This document shows, piece by piece, positions 1 to 10,321 of a stretch of DNA of 64,000 nucleotides. The DNA comes from Capsulimonas corticalis (lineage in GTDB: Bacteria; Armatimonadota; Armatimonadia; Armatimonadales; Capsulimonadaceae), in assembly GCF_003574315.2 (NCBI RefSeq), contig NZ_AP025739.1, positions 7,006,001-7,070,000 on the forward strand, read 5' to 3'. The notes below the pieces were generated by a model. That model had not been told where the DNA came from. It did not search any database and saw only the letters and a list, made by a program, of their open reading frames with translations. A program made the position numbers and the translations under genes. The first letter of the stretch is position 1. Each line of letters begins with the position of its first letter.

Positions 1-1355
1 ATTATCAAGCGCGTGGTGTCTTATTTTTGCCTGCTGAAGCTCGCTTTTCGCGGCTTCTCACTTTGCCCGAGGGAGAAGATATAGCTAAAGCGATCAATGA
101 AGCCATGAAAGCTATCGAGAATGAAAACGAAGAACTCAGGGACGTGCTGCCCAAAACATATAATCGTCTCGACAACTCGATGCTCGTCACGCTTCTCCGC
201 AGTTTCAACTCCGTGCCGCTAGATATCGAAGGAGACGCTTTCGGAAAGATTTACGAATACTTTCTCGCGCGATTTGCTCTTTCCGAAGGGCAAAAGGGAG
301 GTGAGTTCTTCACCCCAACATCATTGGTCAAACTTATCGTTGAAATTATTGAACCATATGAAGGTCGTATCCTTGATCCTGCTTGCGGATCAGGCGGTAT
401 GTTTGTTCAGAGCGCGAATTTCGTGGCGAGACACAAAAGCAGCCCAGACTCTAAGATTAGTATCTACGGCCAAGAAAAGGTTATGGAGACAGTTCGTCTC
501 GGTAAGATGAACTTGGCGGTTCATGGGCTGTCTGGCGATATCCGTCAGTCGAACACCTACTATGAAGATGTGCATCGCTGTGTCGGCAAGTTCGACTTTG
601 TCATGGCAAATCCACCATTCAATGCAAATAGCGTGGATAAGGAACGCATCAAAGACGACCCACGCTACCCCTTCGGCATCCCTAAGGCCGACAACGCTAA
701 CTACCTCTGGATCGAGAACTTCTACAGCGCCCTGAACGAAACTGGCCGCGCAGGCTTCGTCATGGCCAACTCCGCGAGTGATGCTCGCGGCACCGAGCTT
801 GAAATCCGTAAACACCTCATCCAGACAGGTGCTGTGGACGTGATTGTCTCCATCAGCTCCAACTTCTTCTACACCGTCACGCTTCCCTGTACTCTCTGGT
901 TCTTTGATCGAGCCAAGGAACGTAACGAGCGCAAAGAGAAAGTGCTATTTATTGACGCACGACATATCTACAACCAGATCGACCGTGCCCATCGTGACTT
1001 CAGGCCAGAAGAGATTGAATTTCTGGCCAATATTGTTCGCTTGTATCGTAATGAGGAGCTCGAAACTGAAAATGGCAGTGAGCAACTTATAAAGCAACAC
1101 TTCCCAAGTGGCGACTATGCCGATGTTCTTGGTCTATGCAAGCTGGAAACAATTTCTAAAGTAGAGGAACAGGGCTGGAGCCTTAATCCTGGTCGCTATG
1201 TGGGCGTGACAGCACGAGTGGCGGATGAATTCGTATTTGTGGAACGTCTGGAAGAGTTGAACGAAGAGTTAGAAGTGCTAAATGCTGAGGCACGAGAATT
1301 AGAAGACAATATTGCTAGGAACATAATGCACCTGCTAGAAGGGTCAGCGTTATGA
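1..1355 (+). CDS. hsdM: Type I restriction-modification methyltransferase subunit HsdM (5' end outside window)
   Basis: This is the N6-adenine methyltransferase subunit of a type I restriction-modification enzyme; with HsdS it methylates the bipartite target and with HsdR it restricts. The reading frame is open to the first bases of the window, and residues before the TTG at 27 already read like HsdM, so the N-terminus is cut off by the window rather than starting there. Counting from 27, the SAM-binding motif DPACGSGGM lies near residues 117-125 and the catalytic NPPF motif near 195-198. A C-terminal helical stretch rich in Glu/Leu (about 405-435) fits the part that contacts HsdS. The stop overlaps the HsdS start as ATGA, so translation is probably coupled. 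Confidence 0.96.
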   Translation, partial: YQARGVLFLPAEARFSRLLTLPEGEDIAKAINEAMKAIENENEELRDVLPKTYNRLDNSMLVTLLRSFNSVPLDIEGDAFGKIYEYFLARFALSEGQKGGEFFTPTSLVKLIVEIIEPYEGRILDPACGSGGMFVQSANFVARHKSSPDSKISIYGQEKVMETVRLGKMNLAVHGLSGDIRQSNTYYEDVHRCVGKFDFVMANPPFNANSVDKERIKDDPRYPFGIPKADNANYLWIENFYSALNETGRAGFVMANSASDARGTELEIRKHLIQTGAVDVIVSISSNFFYTVTLPCTLWFFDRAKERNERKEKVLFIDARHIYNQIDRAHRDFRPEEIEFLANIVRLYRNEELETENGSEQLIKQHFPSGDYADVLGLCKLETISKVEEQGWSLNPGRYVGVTARVADEFVFVERLEELNEELEVLNAEARELEDNIARNIMHLLEGSAL

Positions 1356-2512
1356 TTCTTAGCCGTTGGCAGACTGAAAAACTTGGCACCTTGGTATCGT
1401 TTAAGACAGGTAAATTAGATTCAAACGCAGCAACGTCTCATGGAGCATATCCTTTTTTCACATGCTCCCGAGAGACATATCGCACAGACACATTCTCGTT
1501 CGATACAGAATGCGTTTTATTGGCAGGTAATAATGCTAATGGTATATATCCGATTAAATTCTTCAAAGGAAAATTTGATGCATATCAAAGAACTTATGTT
1601 ATTCAATCACTCAATACCGAGCGTCTTAACAACCGTTTTTTGTACTACGCTTTACAATTCCAACTTGATCATTTGCGAAGAATATCTACAGGATCAGCAA
1701 CTAAGTTTTTGACTCTTACCATACTTAATGATTTATCTATTCCTTTACCACCGATAAAAACTCAGCAGAAGATTTCTGCTTTCATTTCAGCTTACGATGA
1801 TTTAATTGAAAACAACACAAACCGCATTCGAATTTTAGAGGATGCGTTGCGAATATTCTACCATAAACGAATCGCCAAAGAAATCGCTAGTTCATCTCAG
1901 ATTAATGTCCCTGACGGTTGGAACATTAAATCTTTAGGTGAAATTGCCTATGAAAGCCGACGAAGCATCAATATTAGTCAAATCGATCCTAACACTGCGT
2001 ATGTTGGACTTGAACACATACCGCGTAGATCAATTGCTTTATATGATTGGGGAAGCGCAAAAGATGTACAGAGCATGAAACTGCGATTTGACAAAGGTGA
2101 CATCTTGTTTGGAAAAATACGCCCTTATTTTCACAAGGTAAGTATCGCTCCAATTGCGGGCGTATGCTCATCCGATGCAATTGTAATCAAACCAAAAAAA
2201 CCAGAGCATTATGCATTAACTCTTTGTTGCGTCTCTAGTGACGAATTTATTCTCGAAGCAACACAGACTTCACAAGGCACAAAAATGCCCAGAGCTAACT
2301 GGGATGTCCTTAAGAAATTCCCTGTGGTTGTTCCGTCTCAGCCATCTCTATCTCGATTCAATAATATTATTATGGACTTTGTAGCCCAAATAGAGAATTT
2401 ATCAATGAAGAACCGTTTACTTCGTCAAACACGCGATCTCGTAATCCCAAAACTTATATTGAGAGAGATCGATGTGTCAGATTTAGAGATTGTAATGGGA
2501 GAACTTAACTAA
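1352..2512 (+). CDS. hsdS: Type I restriction-modification specificity subunit HsdS
   Basis: HsdS reads the DNA target of the type I enzyme. The 386-residue protein has the expected two target-recognition halves (about 1-165 and 190-350). Each is followed by a conserved helical spacer; the central one is the stretch around 150-185 containing AYDDLIENN and [14 protein letters not shown]. The start overlaps the hsdM stop by 4 bp and the next gene begins immediately after its stop, so it sits in the middle of one transcription unit. The gene is visibly more AT-rich than its neighbours, as is common for HsdS target domains exchanged by horizontal transfer. The target sequence cannot be predicted from the protein. 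Confidence 0.93.
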   Translation: MILSRWQTEKLGTLVSFKTGKLDSNAATSHGAYPFFTCSRETYRTDTFSFDTECVLLAGNNANGIYPIKFFKGKFDAYQRTYVIQSLNTERLNNRFLYYALQFQLDHLRRISTGSATKFLTLTILNDLSIPLPPIKTQQKISAFISAYDDLIENNTNRIRILEDALRIFYHKRIAKEIASSSQINVPDGWNIKSLGEIAYESRRSINISQIDPNTAYVGLEHIPRRSIALYDWGSAKDVQSMKLRFDKGDILFGKIRPYFHKVSIAPIAGVCSSDAIVIKPKKPEHYALTLCCVSSDEFILEATQTSQGTKMPRANWDVLKKFPVVVPSQPSLSRFNNIIMDFVAQIENLSMKNRLLRQTRDLVIPKLILREIDVSDLEIVMGELN

Positions 2513-4633
2513 ATGCTCGCCGTGCAAGCTAATCTGCTGACTCTCTTGGATGGCAAAAAACAGTTCATCATTCCTATCTACCAACGGACTTATAGCTGGT
2601 CTGAGAAGCAATGTCGGCAGTTGTGGGCGGATATCGTGAGGACTGCGCAGGACGCCACGATTCCTGCGCATTTCATTGGCTCTGTGGTTTATATCAAGGC
2701 TAGTCCGTATGACACGCCGATTACCACCACGCCGCAGATGCTCGTTATCGACGGTCAGCAGCGTCTCACGACACTTTCTCTTCTCATTATTGCGTTACGG
2801 GAAGCATTAAAAGCATCTGGCGGCACTTCCCAAGTTAATCCTGATGAAGTGGGTGATTATCTAATCAACAAATATGGCACAGGCGATCTGCGCCACAAGC
2901 TGGTGCTGACACAGACAGATAAAGACACGCTGGCGGCATTGATCGATGAGAGGCCATTGCCCGCGACGCCGTCGCTACGGGTTGTGGAGAACTATCGGTT
3001 CTTTCGACATCAGATTCAGTCTTCGCCGCTGGACCTGGACACGCTGTTCCTTGGCGTGCGCAAGCTGATGCTGGTCGATATTTCCTTGGATCGCAGCCAT
3101 GACAACCCGCAGCTGATCTTTGAGAGCCTGAACTCTACGGGGCTGGATTTGTCTCAGGCAGACTTAATCCGTAACTTCGTTCTCATGGGCCAGGAGCCGA
3201 CGAAGCAAACGGACTTGTATCAGGATTATTGGTATCCTATGGAGCGAAGCTTTGGGCAAAGCGACGCTTCGGGCTTGTTTGACCGCTTTATGCGCGATTA
3301 CCTGACAATCAAGATGGGACGTATCCCGAATATGGACGAGGTTTACACCGAGTTCAAAGGGTATGTCCAGACCCAGTCCAGTCTCAGTATTGAAGATGTG
3401 GTGAAGGATGTCAGCGCCTATGCACGGCTGTTCGTGATCCTGGCGTTTTCCAAAGCGCAGGAGAAATCCATCAATGCCGCCATCGATAATATCAATCGCC
3501 TGAAAGTCGATGTCGCCTACCCTTTTCTCATGGAGGCGTACCGAGATTTTGAAGAGCAGGTGATATCGGAATCGGACTTTCTGCATGTGCTTGCGCTGGT
3601 GGAGAGCTATGTGTTTCGCCGCGCCATTTGCGAGATACCGACCAATTCTCTGAACAAGACCTTCGCGGGCCTTCGGAAACTGATCTCTTCCGATTCTTAT
3701 TTGGAAAGCCTGGAAGCGGCGCTGCTGGTCAAGGATTCGTACCGCCGTTTTCCGAGTGACGACGAATTCGTCGCGCGCCTGCTGGTGAAAGATGTATATA
3801 ACTTCCGCAACCGAAACTATCTGCTGGATAAGCTCGAAAACGATGGGCGCAAAGAACCCATGAACGTGGATGAGTTCACCATTGAGCACATCATGCCCCA
3901 GAATGAAAACTTGTCTACCGCTTGGCTGACCGACCTTGGCGGCAACTGGAAACACGTTCAGGACACTTACCTTCACACCCTGGGCAATCTCACGCTCACA
4001 CGCTACAACTCGGAATACAGCGACCGCCCGTTTCTTGAAAAACGAGACCTCAAAGACAAAAATGGACAGGCGTGTGGTTTCGCGCATAGCCCGCTTCATC
4101 TCAATCAAGAGCTTGCGAATCTCGATCATTGGAACGAGAATGAGATCAAAAAACGCGCCGCCTCGCTTGCGAGTAAGGCCGCGACGATCTGGAAGCCCCC
4201 TGCCCTCTCCGCCAGTGTTCTCGACAAATACCGTCAGAACGTGTCCAAGTCGACAGCGTCCACGACCTATACCTATGACAACTACGCCGAAGAGCTGATG
4301 GGCGATTTCTTTGAGCTATTCGATGAGCTGCGAGAGCGCACCCTAGCGCTTGATCCCAATATTGAAGAAACGTACTTCCGATATTACGTGAGCTATGATT
4401 TGCCAGGCCATTTCATCTACAATGTCTCTCCAAAACAGACACGCCTTCGGTTAGTCACGAACATCGTCCACGACCAGGTCATCGATCCTAAAAACATGGC
4501 TTCGGACGCTACAAAGACATATAACCAACCATGGGCGCATGGAATATCCGTGGTGGACCTGAAAACAGAAGCGCAGCTCGATGACGTAATGGCGCTGGTT
4601 ATACAGGCGCTGCCCAAAGATGAAAATCTCTAA
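2513..4633 (+). CDS. GmrSD-like DUF262/DUF1524 protein in the type I RM operon
   Basis: The 706-residue protein combines an N-terminal DUF262 domain with IPIYQRTYSW (20-29) and DGQQR (80-84), which in GmrS/BrxU-type proteins belongs to a ParB-like nucleotidase fold. It also has a DUF1524 His-Me-finger nuclease with TIEHIMPQ (456-463) and LGNLTL (490-495). The C-terminal ~130 residues resemble the DUF5655 domain often appended to this family. Family knowledge: GmrSD enzymes are type IV restriction factors that cut modified phage DNA with NTP hydrolysis. Its ATG directly follows the hsdS stop and it lies before hsdR, so it appears co-expressed with the type I enzyme. Specificity for modified DNA here is inference. 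Confidence 0.88.
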   Translation: MLAVQANLLTLLDGKKQFIIPIYQRTYSWSEKQCRQLWADIVRTAQDATIPAHFIGSVVYIKASPYDTPITTTPQMLVIDGQQRLTTLSLLIIALREALKASGGTSQVNPDEVGDYLINKYGTGDLRHKLVLTQTDKDTLAALIDERPLPATPSLRVVENYRFFRHQIQSSPLDLDTLFLGVRKLMLVDISLDRSHDNPQLIFESLNSTGLDLSQADLIRNFVLMGQEPTKQTDLYQDYWYPMERSFGQSDASGLFDRFMRDYLTIKMGRIPNMDEVYTEFKGYVQTQSSLSIEDVVKDVSAYARLFVILAFSKAQEKSINAAIDNINRLKVDVAYPFLMEAYRDFEEQVISESDFLHVLALVESYVFRRAICEIPTNSLNKTFAGLRKLISSDSYLESLEAALLVKDSYRRFPSDDEFVARLLVKDVYNFRNRNYLLDKLENDGRKEPMNVDEFTIEHIMPQNENLSTAWLTDLGGNWKHVQDTYLHTLGNLTLTRYNSEYSDRPFLEKRDLKDKNGQACGFAHSPLHLNQELANLDHWNENEIKKRAASLASKAATIWKPPALSASVLDKYRQNVSKSTASTTYTYDNYAEELMGDFFELFDELRERTLALDPNIEETYFRYYVSYDLPGHFIYNVSPKQTRLRLVTNIVHDQVIDPKNMASDATKTYNQPWAHGISVVDLKTEAQLDDVMALVIQALPKDENL

Positions 4634-4683
4634 GATCAATCTTTAAAGAACCCGCCGCGTCCCAACAGTTAGAGCAAAAAACC

Positions 4684-7600
4684 ATGAGCGACTATTCCGA
4701 AGATGCGTTAATTGAGCAGCCCGCCATCCAGCTATTCCATGAGATCGGCTGGAGCACTATCGACTGCTATCAAGAGGCAATGGGGGCAGCGGGGACCCTT
4801 GGACGCAAAAGCCGCCAGGAAGTGGTGCTGACACGGCGGCTGCGTGAATCCTTGGCGATACTCAATCCTGAAACTCCAAACGAAGCTCTGGATTCGGCAG
4901 TTGAAATCATCACTCGTGATCGAAGCGCGATGATTCCCGTGAGAGCAAACCACGAGGTCTATCAGCTCCTGCGCGATGGCGTGAAGGTCGAATATCGAGA
5001 CGAGCACGAAGAGCGCGTCACGACGACCCTGAAGGTTATCGACTGGAACGATCCGTCTAAGAACGATTATCTGCTCACCTCCCAGCTCTGGGTCACGGGC
5101 GAGGTCTATAAGCGCCGCACCGACCTCATCGGCTTTGTGAACGGCATCCCCCTCGTGTTCATCGAGCTGAAGGCCAACCATAAGCAGCTCAAAGACGCCT
5201 ACAACGATAACCTGCGCGACTACAAGAACACCATCCCACAGCTCTTCTGGTACAACGCCCTGATCATTCTCTCCAACGGTAGACAGAGCAAAATTGGCAG
5301 CATGACCGCCAACTGGGAGCACTTCGCCGATTGGACCAAGATCAATTCCGAAGGCGAGACAGGCGTCGTGAGCCTCGAAACGATCCTCCGTGGGACTTGC
5401 GCCCCCGACAAGCTCGGTGATCTTGTAGAGAATTTCATCCTCTACAGCGAAGAGAGCGGCGGCCTGGTGAAGCTTGTCGCGAAGAACCATCAATTCCTGG
5501 GCGTGAACAATGCGTTTGAGGCCGTGAAGGCAATCAAGGCCAACCAGGGTAAGCTCGGCGTGTTCTGGCACACGCAGGGCAGCGGCAAGACATACAGCAT
5601 GGCGTTCTTCGCACAGAAGGTTCTCCGCAAGCTCATTGGCAACCACACATTTGTCATCGTCACGGATCGCACGGAGCTCGACGACCAAATTTATAAGAAC
5701 TTCGCTACCGTGGGTGCAGTCACGGAATCCGAAGAACGTGTGAGGGCTGGCAGTGGCGAACAACTCAAGCGCTTCTTGAAAGAAGACCACCGCTATTTGT
5801 TCACGCTGATCCAGAAATTCCACGTGGAAAACGGTCAGACATACCCGATGCTTTCTGATCGCTCGGATATCATCGTGATGACAGACGAAGCTCATCGGAG
5901 CCAGTACGACATCTTCGCCCAGAACATGCGAAACGCGCTTCCCGAAGCGGCGTTTATCGGCTTCACGGGCACGCCGCTGCTCAGCGGCGAAGAACTCACG
6001 AAGTCGGTGTTTGGTGACTACGTCTCTGTTTACAATTTCCAGCAGTCCGTGGAAGACGGCGCGACCGTGCCACTCTACTATGAAAACCGCATTCCCGAGC
6101 TGCAGCTCACGAATGATGATTTGAATGAAGACATGGAGGCGCTCCTCGACGATGCTGTTCTTGATGAAGCACAGGAGCGAAAACTTGAAAAAGAGTTCTC
6201 CCGCGAATACCATCTGCTGACCCGAGACGAGCGCCTCAACACCATTGCCGACGATATCGTCTCCCACTTCATGGGACGCGGCTTCGAGGGCAAAGCCATG
6301 ATGATTTCGGTGGACAAAGTCACCGCAGCGCGTATGTATCACAAAGTTCGCGGCTACTGGGAAAGCCGCCTGAACGCGCTGCGCGCGAAGCTCAAGACCG
6401 TACCGAAAGAGGAGCGAACGGCGCTGGAGGCCGAGATCGCGTACATGGCCGAAACGGACATGGCGCTGATCGTATCTCAGTCGCAGAACGAAGTCGAGGA
6501 TATGGCGAAGAAGGGCATCGACATCATGCCGCACCGTCTTCGCATGCAAAAGGAAGACCTGGCCACCAAGTTCAAAAATCCCAACGATCCGCTCCGCATC
6601 GTATTCGTCTGCGCCATGTGGATTACTGGTTTCGACGTTCCTTCGTGCTCAACGGTCTATCTCGACAAGCCGATGAAGAACCACACGCTTATGCAAACAA
6701 TTGCGCGAGCCAATCGTGTGTTCCCAAACAAAAGCAACGGTCTCATCGTGGATTATGTCGGCGTCTTCCGAAATCTGCAAAAGGCGCTGGCGATGTATGG
6801 GGCCTCTAAGGCTAAGTCATCCGCGTTCGAAGGCGACGAAGATAGCCCCGTGGCCGACAAATCCCAGCTCGTGGCCGCTCTTGCCGAACTGATCGACGAA
6901 ACCAACAAATTTTGCTCCAGCATCGGAGTAGATACCGCCGCGATCCAACTCGCCCAAGGATTCAACCGCGTCAACCTGATCAACAGCGCCGTGGAATTAA
7001 TCATCACCACAAAAGAGCACAAGCTCAAGTTCCTGTCCATGGCGTCCGCTGTGGATAGAACATTCCGCGCCATCCTGCCCGACGCCTCTGTGAACGATCA
7101 CGGACCAGCCCGCACCCTCTTCGTGAAACTGGCGGATACAATTCGCGTCAATGACGATCCCGACGCGAATATTACGGACATCCTCACCCAAGTAGATGCA
7201 CTTCTCGACGATTCCGTAGAGGCCGAAAGCTATCTGATCAAAGAACGACCCGCAGGCATGAAACGATACGATCTGAGCAAGATCGACGTAGACAAGCTTC
7301 GCGCGCGATTTGAACAAGGTCAAAAGCATACCCAGACTCAGAAGCTGCAGGCTATCCTGAAGAAGGAGCTTGATCGCCTCGTCGCCATGAACAAAACGCG
7401 CATGGACTACATGGAAAAATTCCAGGCGATGATCGCAGAATACAACACAGGCAGCCAAAACGCCGACGAGCAATTCCAAATGCTTCTCGACTTCATGGAT
7501 GGCCTGACCAAAGAAGCCACCCGCCACATCTCGGAAAATCTCACTGAGGAAGAACTGGCGATTTTCGACCTGCTCATGAAGCCCTCCATCGACATGAGCG

Positions 7601-7854
7601 AAAATGAAGTCAAACAAATCAAGAAGACAGCAAAAGACTTGCTCGAAACACTAAAACGAGAGAAACTGGTCCTTGACTGGCGGAAACGTCAACAATCACG
7701 AGCTGGCGTAAAACTCACCATTGAAAGCGTGCTCGACCAACTCCCTGAAGCATTCACCGCCGACATGTACAATCTCAAGTGCGAGCAGGTTTATCAGCAT
7801 GTCTATGAATCGTATTACGGTGAAGGGCGAAGCGCATATGCTGCTTACGCGTAA
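4684..7854 (+). CDS. hsdR: Type I restriction endonuclease subunit HsdR
   Basis: HsdR is the translocating and cleaving subunit of the type I complex. The 1056-residue length is normal for the family. The N-terminal PD-(D/E)xK nuclease shows D147 and E161-x-K163 (in VFIELKANH). The SF2 translocase has Walker A QGSGKT (298-303), DEAH (401-404) and a motif VI-like ARANR segment near residue 677. The C-terminal ~250 residues are helical, as expected for docking to the methylase. It starts 50 bp after the DUF262/DUF1524 gene, with GGGACG-type spacing rather than overlap, and is on the same strand, so a single operon hsdM-hsdS-gmrSD-hsdR is the simplest reading. All catalytic motifs look intact. 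Confidence 0.96.
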   Translation: MSDYSEDALIEQPAIQLFHEIGWSTIDCYQEAMGAAGTLGRKSRQEVVLTRRLRESLAILNPETPNEALDSAVEIITRDRSAMIPVRANHEVYQLLRDGVKVEYRDEHEERVTTTLKVIDWNDPSKNDYLLTSQLWVTGEVYKRRTDLIGFVNGIPLVFIELKANHKQLKDAYNDNLRDYKNTIPQLFWYNALIILSNGRQSKIGSMTANWEHFADWTKINSEGETGVVSLETILRGTCAPDKLGDLVENFILYSEESGGLVKLVAKNHQFLGVNNAFEAVKAIKANQGKLGVFWHTQGSGKTYSMAFFAQKVLRKLIGNHTFVIVTDRTELDDQIYKNFATVGAVTESEERVRAGSGEQLKRFLKEDHRYLFTLIQKFHVENGQTYPMLSDRSDIIVMTDEAHRSQYDIFAQNMRNALPEAAFIGFTGTPLLSGEELTKSVFGDYVSVYNFQQSVEDGATVPLYYENRIPELQLTNDDLNEDMEALLDDAVLDEAQERKLEKEFSREYHLLTRDERLNTIADDIVSHFMGRGFEGKAMMISVDKVTAARMYHKVRGYWESRLNALRAKLKTVPKEERTALEAEIAYMAETDMALIVSQSQNEVEDMAKKGIDIMPHRLRMQKEDLATKFKNPNDPLRIVFVCAMWITGFDVPSCSTVYLDKPMKNHTLMQTIARANRVFPNKSNGLIVDYVGVFRNLQKALAMYGASKAKSSAFEGDEDSPVADKSQLVAALAELIDETNKFCSSIGVDTAAIQLAQGFNRVNLINSAVELIITTKEHKLKFLSMASAVDRTFRAILPDASVNDHGPARTLFVKLADTIRVNDDPDANITDILTQVDALLDDSVEAESYLIKERPAGMKRYDLSKIDVDKLRARFEQGQKHTQTQKLQAILKKELDRLVAMNKTRMDYMEKFQAMIAEYNTGSQNADEQFQMLLDFMDGLTKEATRHISENLTEEELAIFDLLMKPSIDMSENEVKQIKKTAKDLLETLKREKLVLDWRKRQQSRAGVKLTIESVLDQLPEAFTADMYNLKCEQVYQHVYESYYGEGRSAYAAYA

Positions 7855-7890
7855 TTAGTCCATTTTATCGACAGGATAGCAATTCCGAAA

Positions 7891-9462
7891 ATGTGTGCAA
7901 TCAATTCTAACGACATGAACGATATTTCTTTGCAACCGAACATTCTCGCACAATGTGATAGTCTCGTTATGCTCCAACGATTAGAGTCAGAAACTGTTAC
8001 ACTTGCGTATTGCGATCCGCCATGGCATCCCGAATTGCCAGAGGGGGAAGCTACCGAACGGGCTTTCCTGGAGCATCTTTCAAAGATCGTCCAACAAACT
8101 CAGCGCGTTCTAAAAGATACGGGATGCCTGTACTTTCACTCATTGCCATCAATGACAGGAGTCACACGAACGATCCTTGATCAGGTATTCGGGCGGAAGA
8201 ACTTCCGTGCTGATATTATTTGGCCCCGCCGCATCAAAAATCTAAGGTCGTCAGAAGTTGTTCAGCAGCACGATACGATACATGTTTATTCGAAATCCGA
8301 TACATTCATTTATCGCTCGCCAACACGAGCTTTGAAAACTCATGAGCTCCAAGATCATTTTCCATATGCTGACAATAATGGCCCATATCGGCTTACTGAC
8401 TTGACAATGCATGTTGAGCGTCCACAATTCCAATTCTCATGGCGAGGCTTCACACCACCTCCAACGCGATCCTGGCGCTACAATGAAGACGCCATGAACA
8501 GGCTGGATGAATCGGGACTTATCGATTTCTCGACATCAGGTCGTCTACCAAAGCATAAGGTTTATCTCAAAAACGACGCAACCGTGGAAATAGAAAGCAT
8601 TTGGTATGATCTCGGTACTTCAGGAACGCCGCAGAGTATGGCCTCGACACAGCAGCCCGTCGCCTTGTTGGAGCGGATCGTTTCGATGTCAACTGATGAA
8701 AATGATGTAATCGTCGACCCATTCTGCGGAACAGGAGCGGCTCTGATTGCGGCTCACTCGTTAAACCGACGATGGTTTGGCTGCGATATTTCGCCTCACG
8801 CAATATTAACGACCGCAGAAGAGTTGAAGAAACTTAGTAACGTACTTCCAACTCAATATAATATTGTTGATCAGGCTGATATGGAGCAATGCGCGTGTGT
8901 TTCCCTGATGAGCTACAAGAAGTTGTATCTTGGGTTTGCGGACAGCAAAGCCAGAGAATTGATACATGGCGGCGAAAGTGGTTGGTGCGAATTTAAAGCT
9001 GTATTACGAGGACGACCAGAAGCAAATGATGGATACGATCTTCAACACAGTTGCCTAAAGACAGTGGCTGCTTTTCTAAACTCTGATGGAGGGACTCTAC
9101 TGATAGGCGTACATGACGACAAAACAGTTCTAGGTGTACGAGTGGAGGAATTTGGTGGACGGGACAGTTTTGAGAGACATTTTTGGGGACTATTACATGA
9201 GGCACTCGGCAAAACCGCTAGTAATGACATTAAGACATATTTTGAGGAAATCTGCAATAAGCCGATATATGTGGTGGAATGTGGCCGTAGTGAAGTACCC
9301 GTCTATTTAAAATATAAGCGACGCAGCGACAAGGGTAAAGAAGAAGAGTTTTACGTACGGACGGGACCGAGAACAGAGAGCCTTTCAATTAGCGAGGCTA
9401 TACAATATATTATAAAGCATTTCGATATCGCAAAGCAGGATTTTCAGCGTGCAACTTTATAA
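7891..9462 (+). CDS. Site-specific DNA methyltransferase fused to a C-terminal AlbA_2 domain
   Basis: This 523-residue protein joins two modules. Residues 1-310 are a DNA (N4-cytosine/N6-adenine) methyltransferase of the beta order: catalytic DPPW at 42-45 precedes the SAM motif DPFCGTG at 276-282. Residues about 355-510 are an AlbA_2 (Schlafen AlbA-type) domain with ESGWCEFK (362-369), AAFLNSDGGTLLIGV (393-407) and a C-terminal beta region. AlbA_2 domains occur in defence and regulatory proteins and may bind or cleave nucleic acid. The start at 7891 was chosen for the upstream AGGATAG; 7915 is an alternative. It follows hsdR by 36 bp on the same strand, so it probably belongs to the same defence unit. 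The fusion is unusual to me. Confidence 0.85.
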   Translation: MCAINSNDMNDISLQPNILAQCDSLVMLQRLESETVTLAYCDPPWHPELPEGEATERAFLEHLSKIVQQTQRVLKDTGCLYFHSLPSMTGVTRTILDQVFGRKNFRADIIWPRRIKNLRSSEVVQQHDTIHVYSKSDTFIYRSPTRALKTHELQDHFPYADNNGPYRLTDLTMHVERPQFQFSWRGFTPPPTRSWRYNEDAMNRLDESGLIDFSTSGRLPKHKVYLKNDATVEIESIWYDLGTSGTPQSMASTQQPVALLERIVSMSTDENDVIVDPFCGTGAALIAAHSLNRRWFGCDISPHAILTTAEELKKLSNVLPTQYNIVDQADMEQCACVSLMSYKKLYLGFADSKARELIHGGESGWCEFKAVLRGRPEANDGYDLQHSCLKTVAAFLNSDGGTLLIGVHDDKTVLGVRVEEFGGRDSFERHFWGLLHEALGKTASNDIKTYFEEICNKPIYVVECGRSEVPVYLKYKRRSDKGKEEEFYVRTGPRTESLSISEAIQYIIKHFDIAKQDFQRATL

Positions 9463-9544
9463 TTCACGGCAGGCTCTATTATTCGATCCAACATACTCAA
9501 TTAATCAAACGCGAACCCTCCCGCCGATAGTAGGCTTAGTATCA

Positions 9545-10303
9545 TTATCGTAGGACTGGAAACGTCCTATGAAGGATGGCAATCTCAACGATGACGATGG
9601 AATGATCTGATATCCCCGCAACGCGCTCATGATGATTGTAGTCAACCGCCGCAATGGAAGGCAACAAATGAGGCGTACAGAAAGCGTGGTCGATCCGAAA
9701 GCCGTTCGCGACGCGGCTGTACCAAGTGTATTCCTGATCCTGTGGATGCTTATTATGCCACGCATCAATCCAGCCTACTTCTGTCACCTTTGTCATCATT
9801 TCAGGGCACGCGAATGGCGTTCCCTGAGCGTCCGATTTGAACCCCGTATTCAAGTCGCCGATCAGAAGGTATTTTGTGTTCGCGTGGTCGTGTGCATACT
9901 TGATCACCGCCTCCCAAAACGCGCGTTTCGCCTGCGTTTCGGGTGACCTGGCGCTTGCCCCGCCACCGACAACATGAACGCACAGAACTCCAAAGTCCAT
10001 GCCATCAATAGTGAAGCTGACCCAGCGGTGGGAAAGGGTTTCGGCATAGATGGGAACAGCGTGAAGCTTTAATGGATACCGCGAAGCTACTACAATGTCG
10101 TTTGCGAAATCGAGGGTGTTCGTAGTATGTTGGTGAGGAAAGCCCGCCTCGTACAGCGCAGGCGCAATGGTATCATTCGTAGGCCGATACTCTGACAGCA
10201 AGATGAGGTCTGGCGAGTGGGCAAGCACTGCCGTCGCAATGTTGGCGGCGTTTGCCCTTCCACCTTGGCGAATATTCCAAGATAGTATCTTTGTGGATCG
10301 CAT
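9545..10303 (-). CDS. Endonuclease/exonuclease/phosphatase (EEP) family protein
   Basis: The 252-residue protein carries the full set of EEP metal and catalytic motifs: SWN (N10), LSEYR (E38), GDLN (D150, N152), RIDHAF (D205, H206) and SDHS (D233, H234). EEP enzymes are Mg-dependent phosphodiesterases acting on DNA, RNA or phospholipids. No signal peptide or membrane segment is visible, so a cytoplasmic nuclease is the likeliest reading. It is the last gene of a minus-strand run starting with the NERD nuclease at 12243, separated by 18 bp from the gene upstream. Given that setting, a role in nucleic-acid attack within the defence island is plausible but not shown. Confidence 0.85.
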   Translation of the reverse strand: MRSTKILSWNIRQGGRANAANIATAVLAHSPDLILLSEYRPTNDTIAPALYEAGFPHQHTTNTLDFANDIVVASRYPLKLHAVPIYAETLSHRWVSFTIDGMDFGVLCVHVVGGGASARSPETQAKRAFWEAVIKYAHDHANTKYLLIGDLNTGFKSDAQGTPFACPEMMTKVTEVGWIDAWHNKHPQDQEYTWYSRVANGFRIDHAFCTPHLLPSIAAVDYNHHERVAGISDHSIVIVEIAILHRTFPVLR

Positions 10304-10321
10304 AAGATAGTTAGCGCTAGT

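Noticed and set aside
4732-6549. 605-codon open frame on the minus strand opposite hsdR
   Set aside because: It mirrors the hsdR gene, whose motifs are complete; the translation has no domain and a composition typical of antisense reading of a GC-rich gene.
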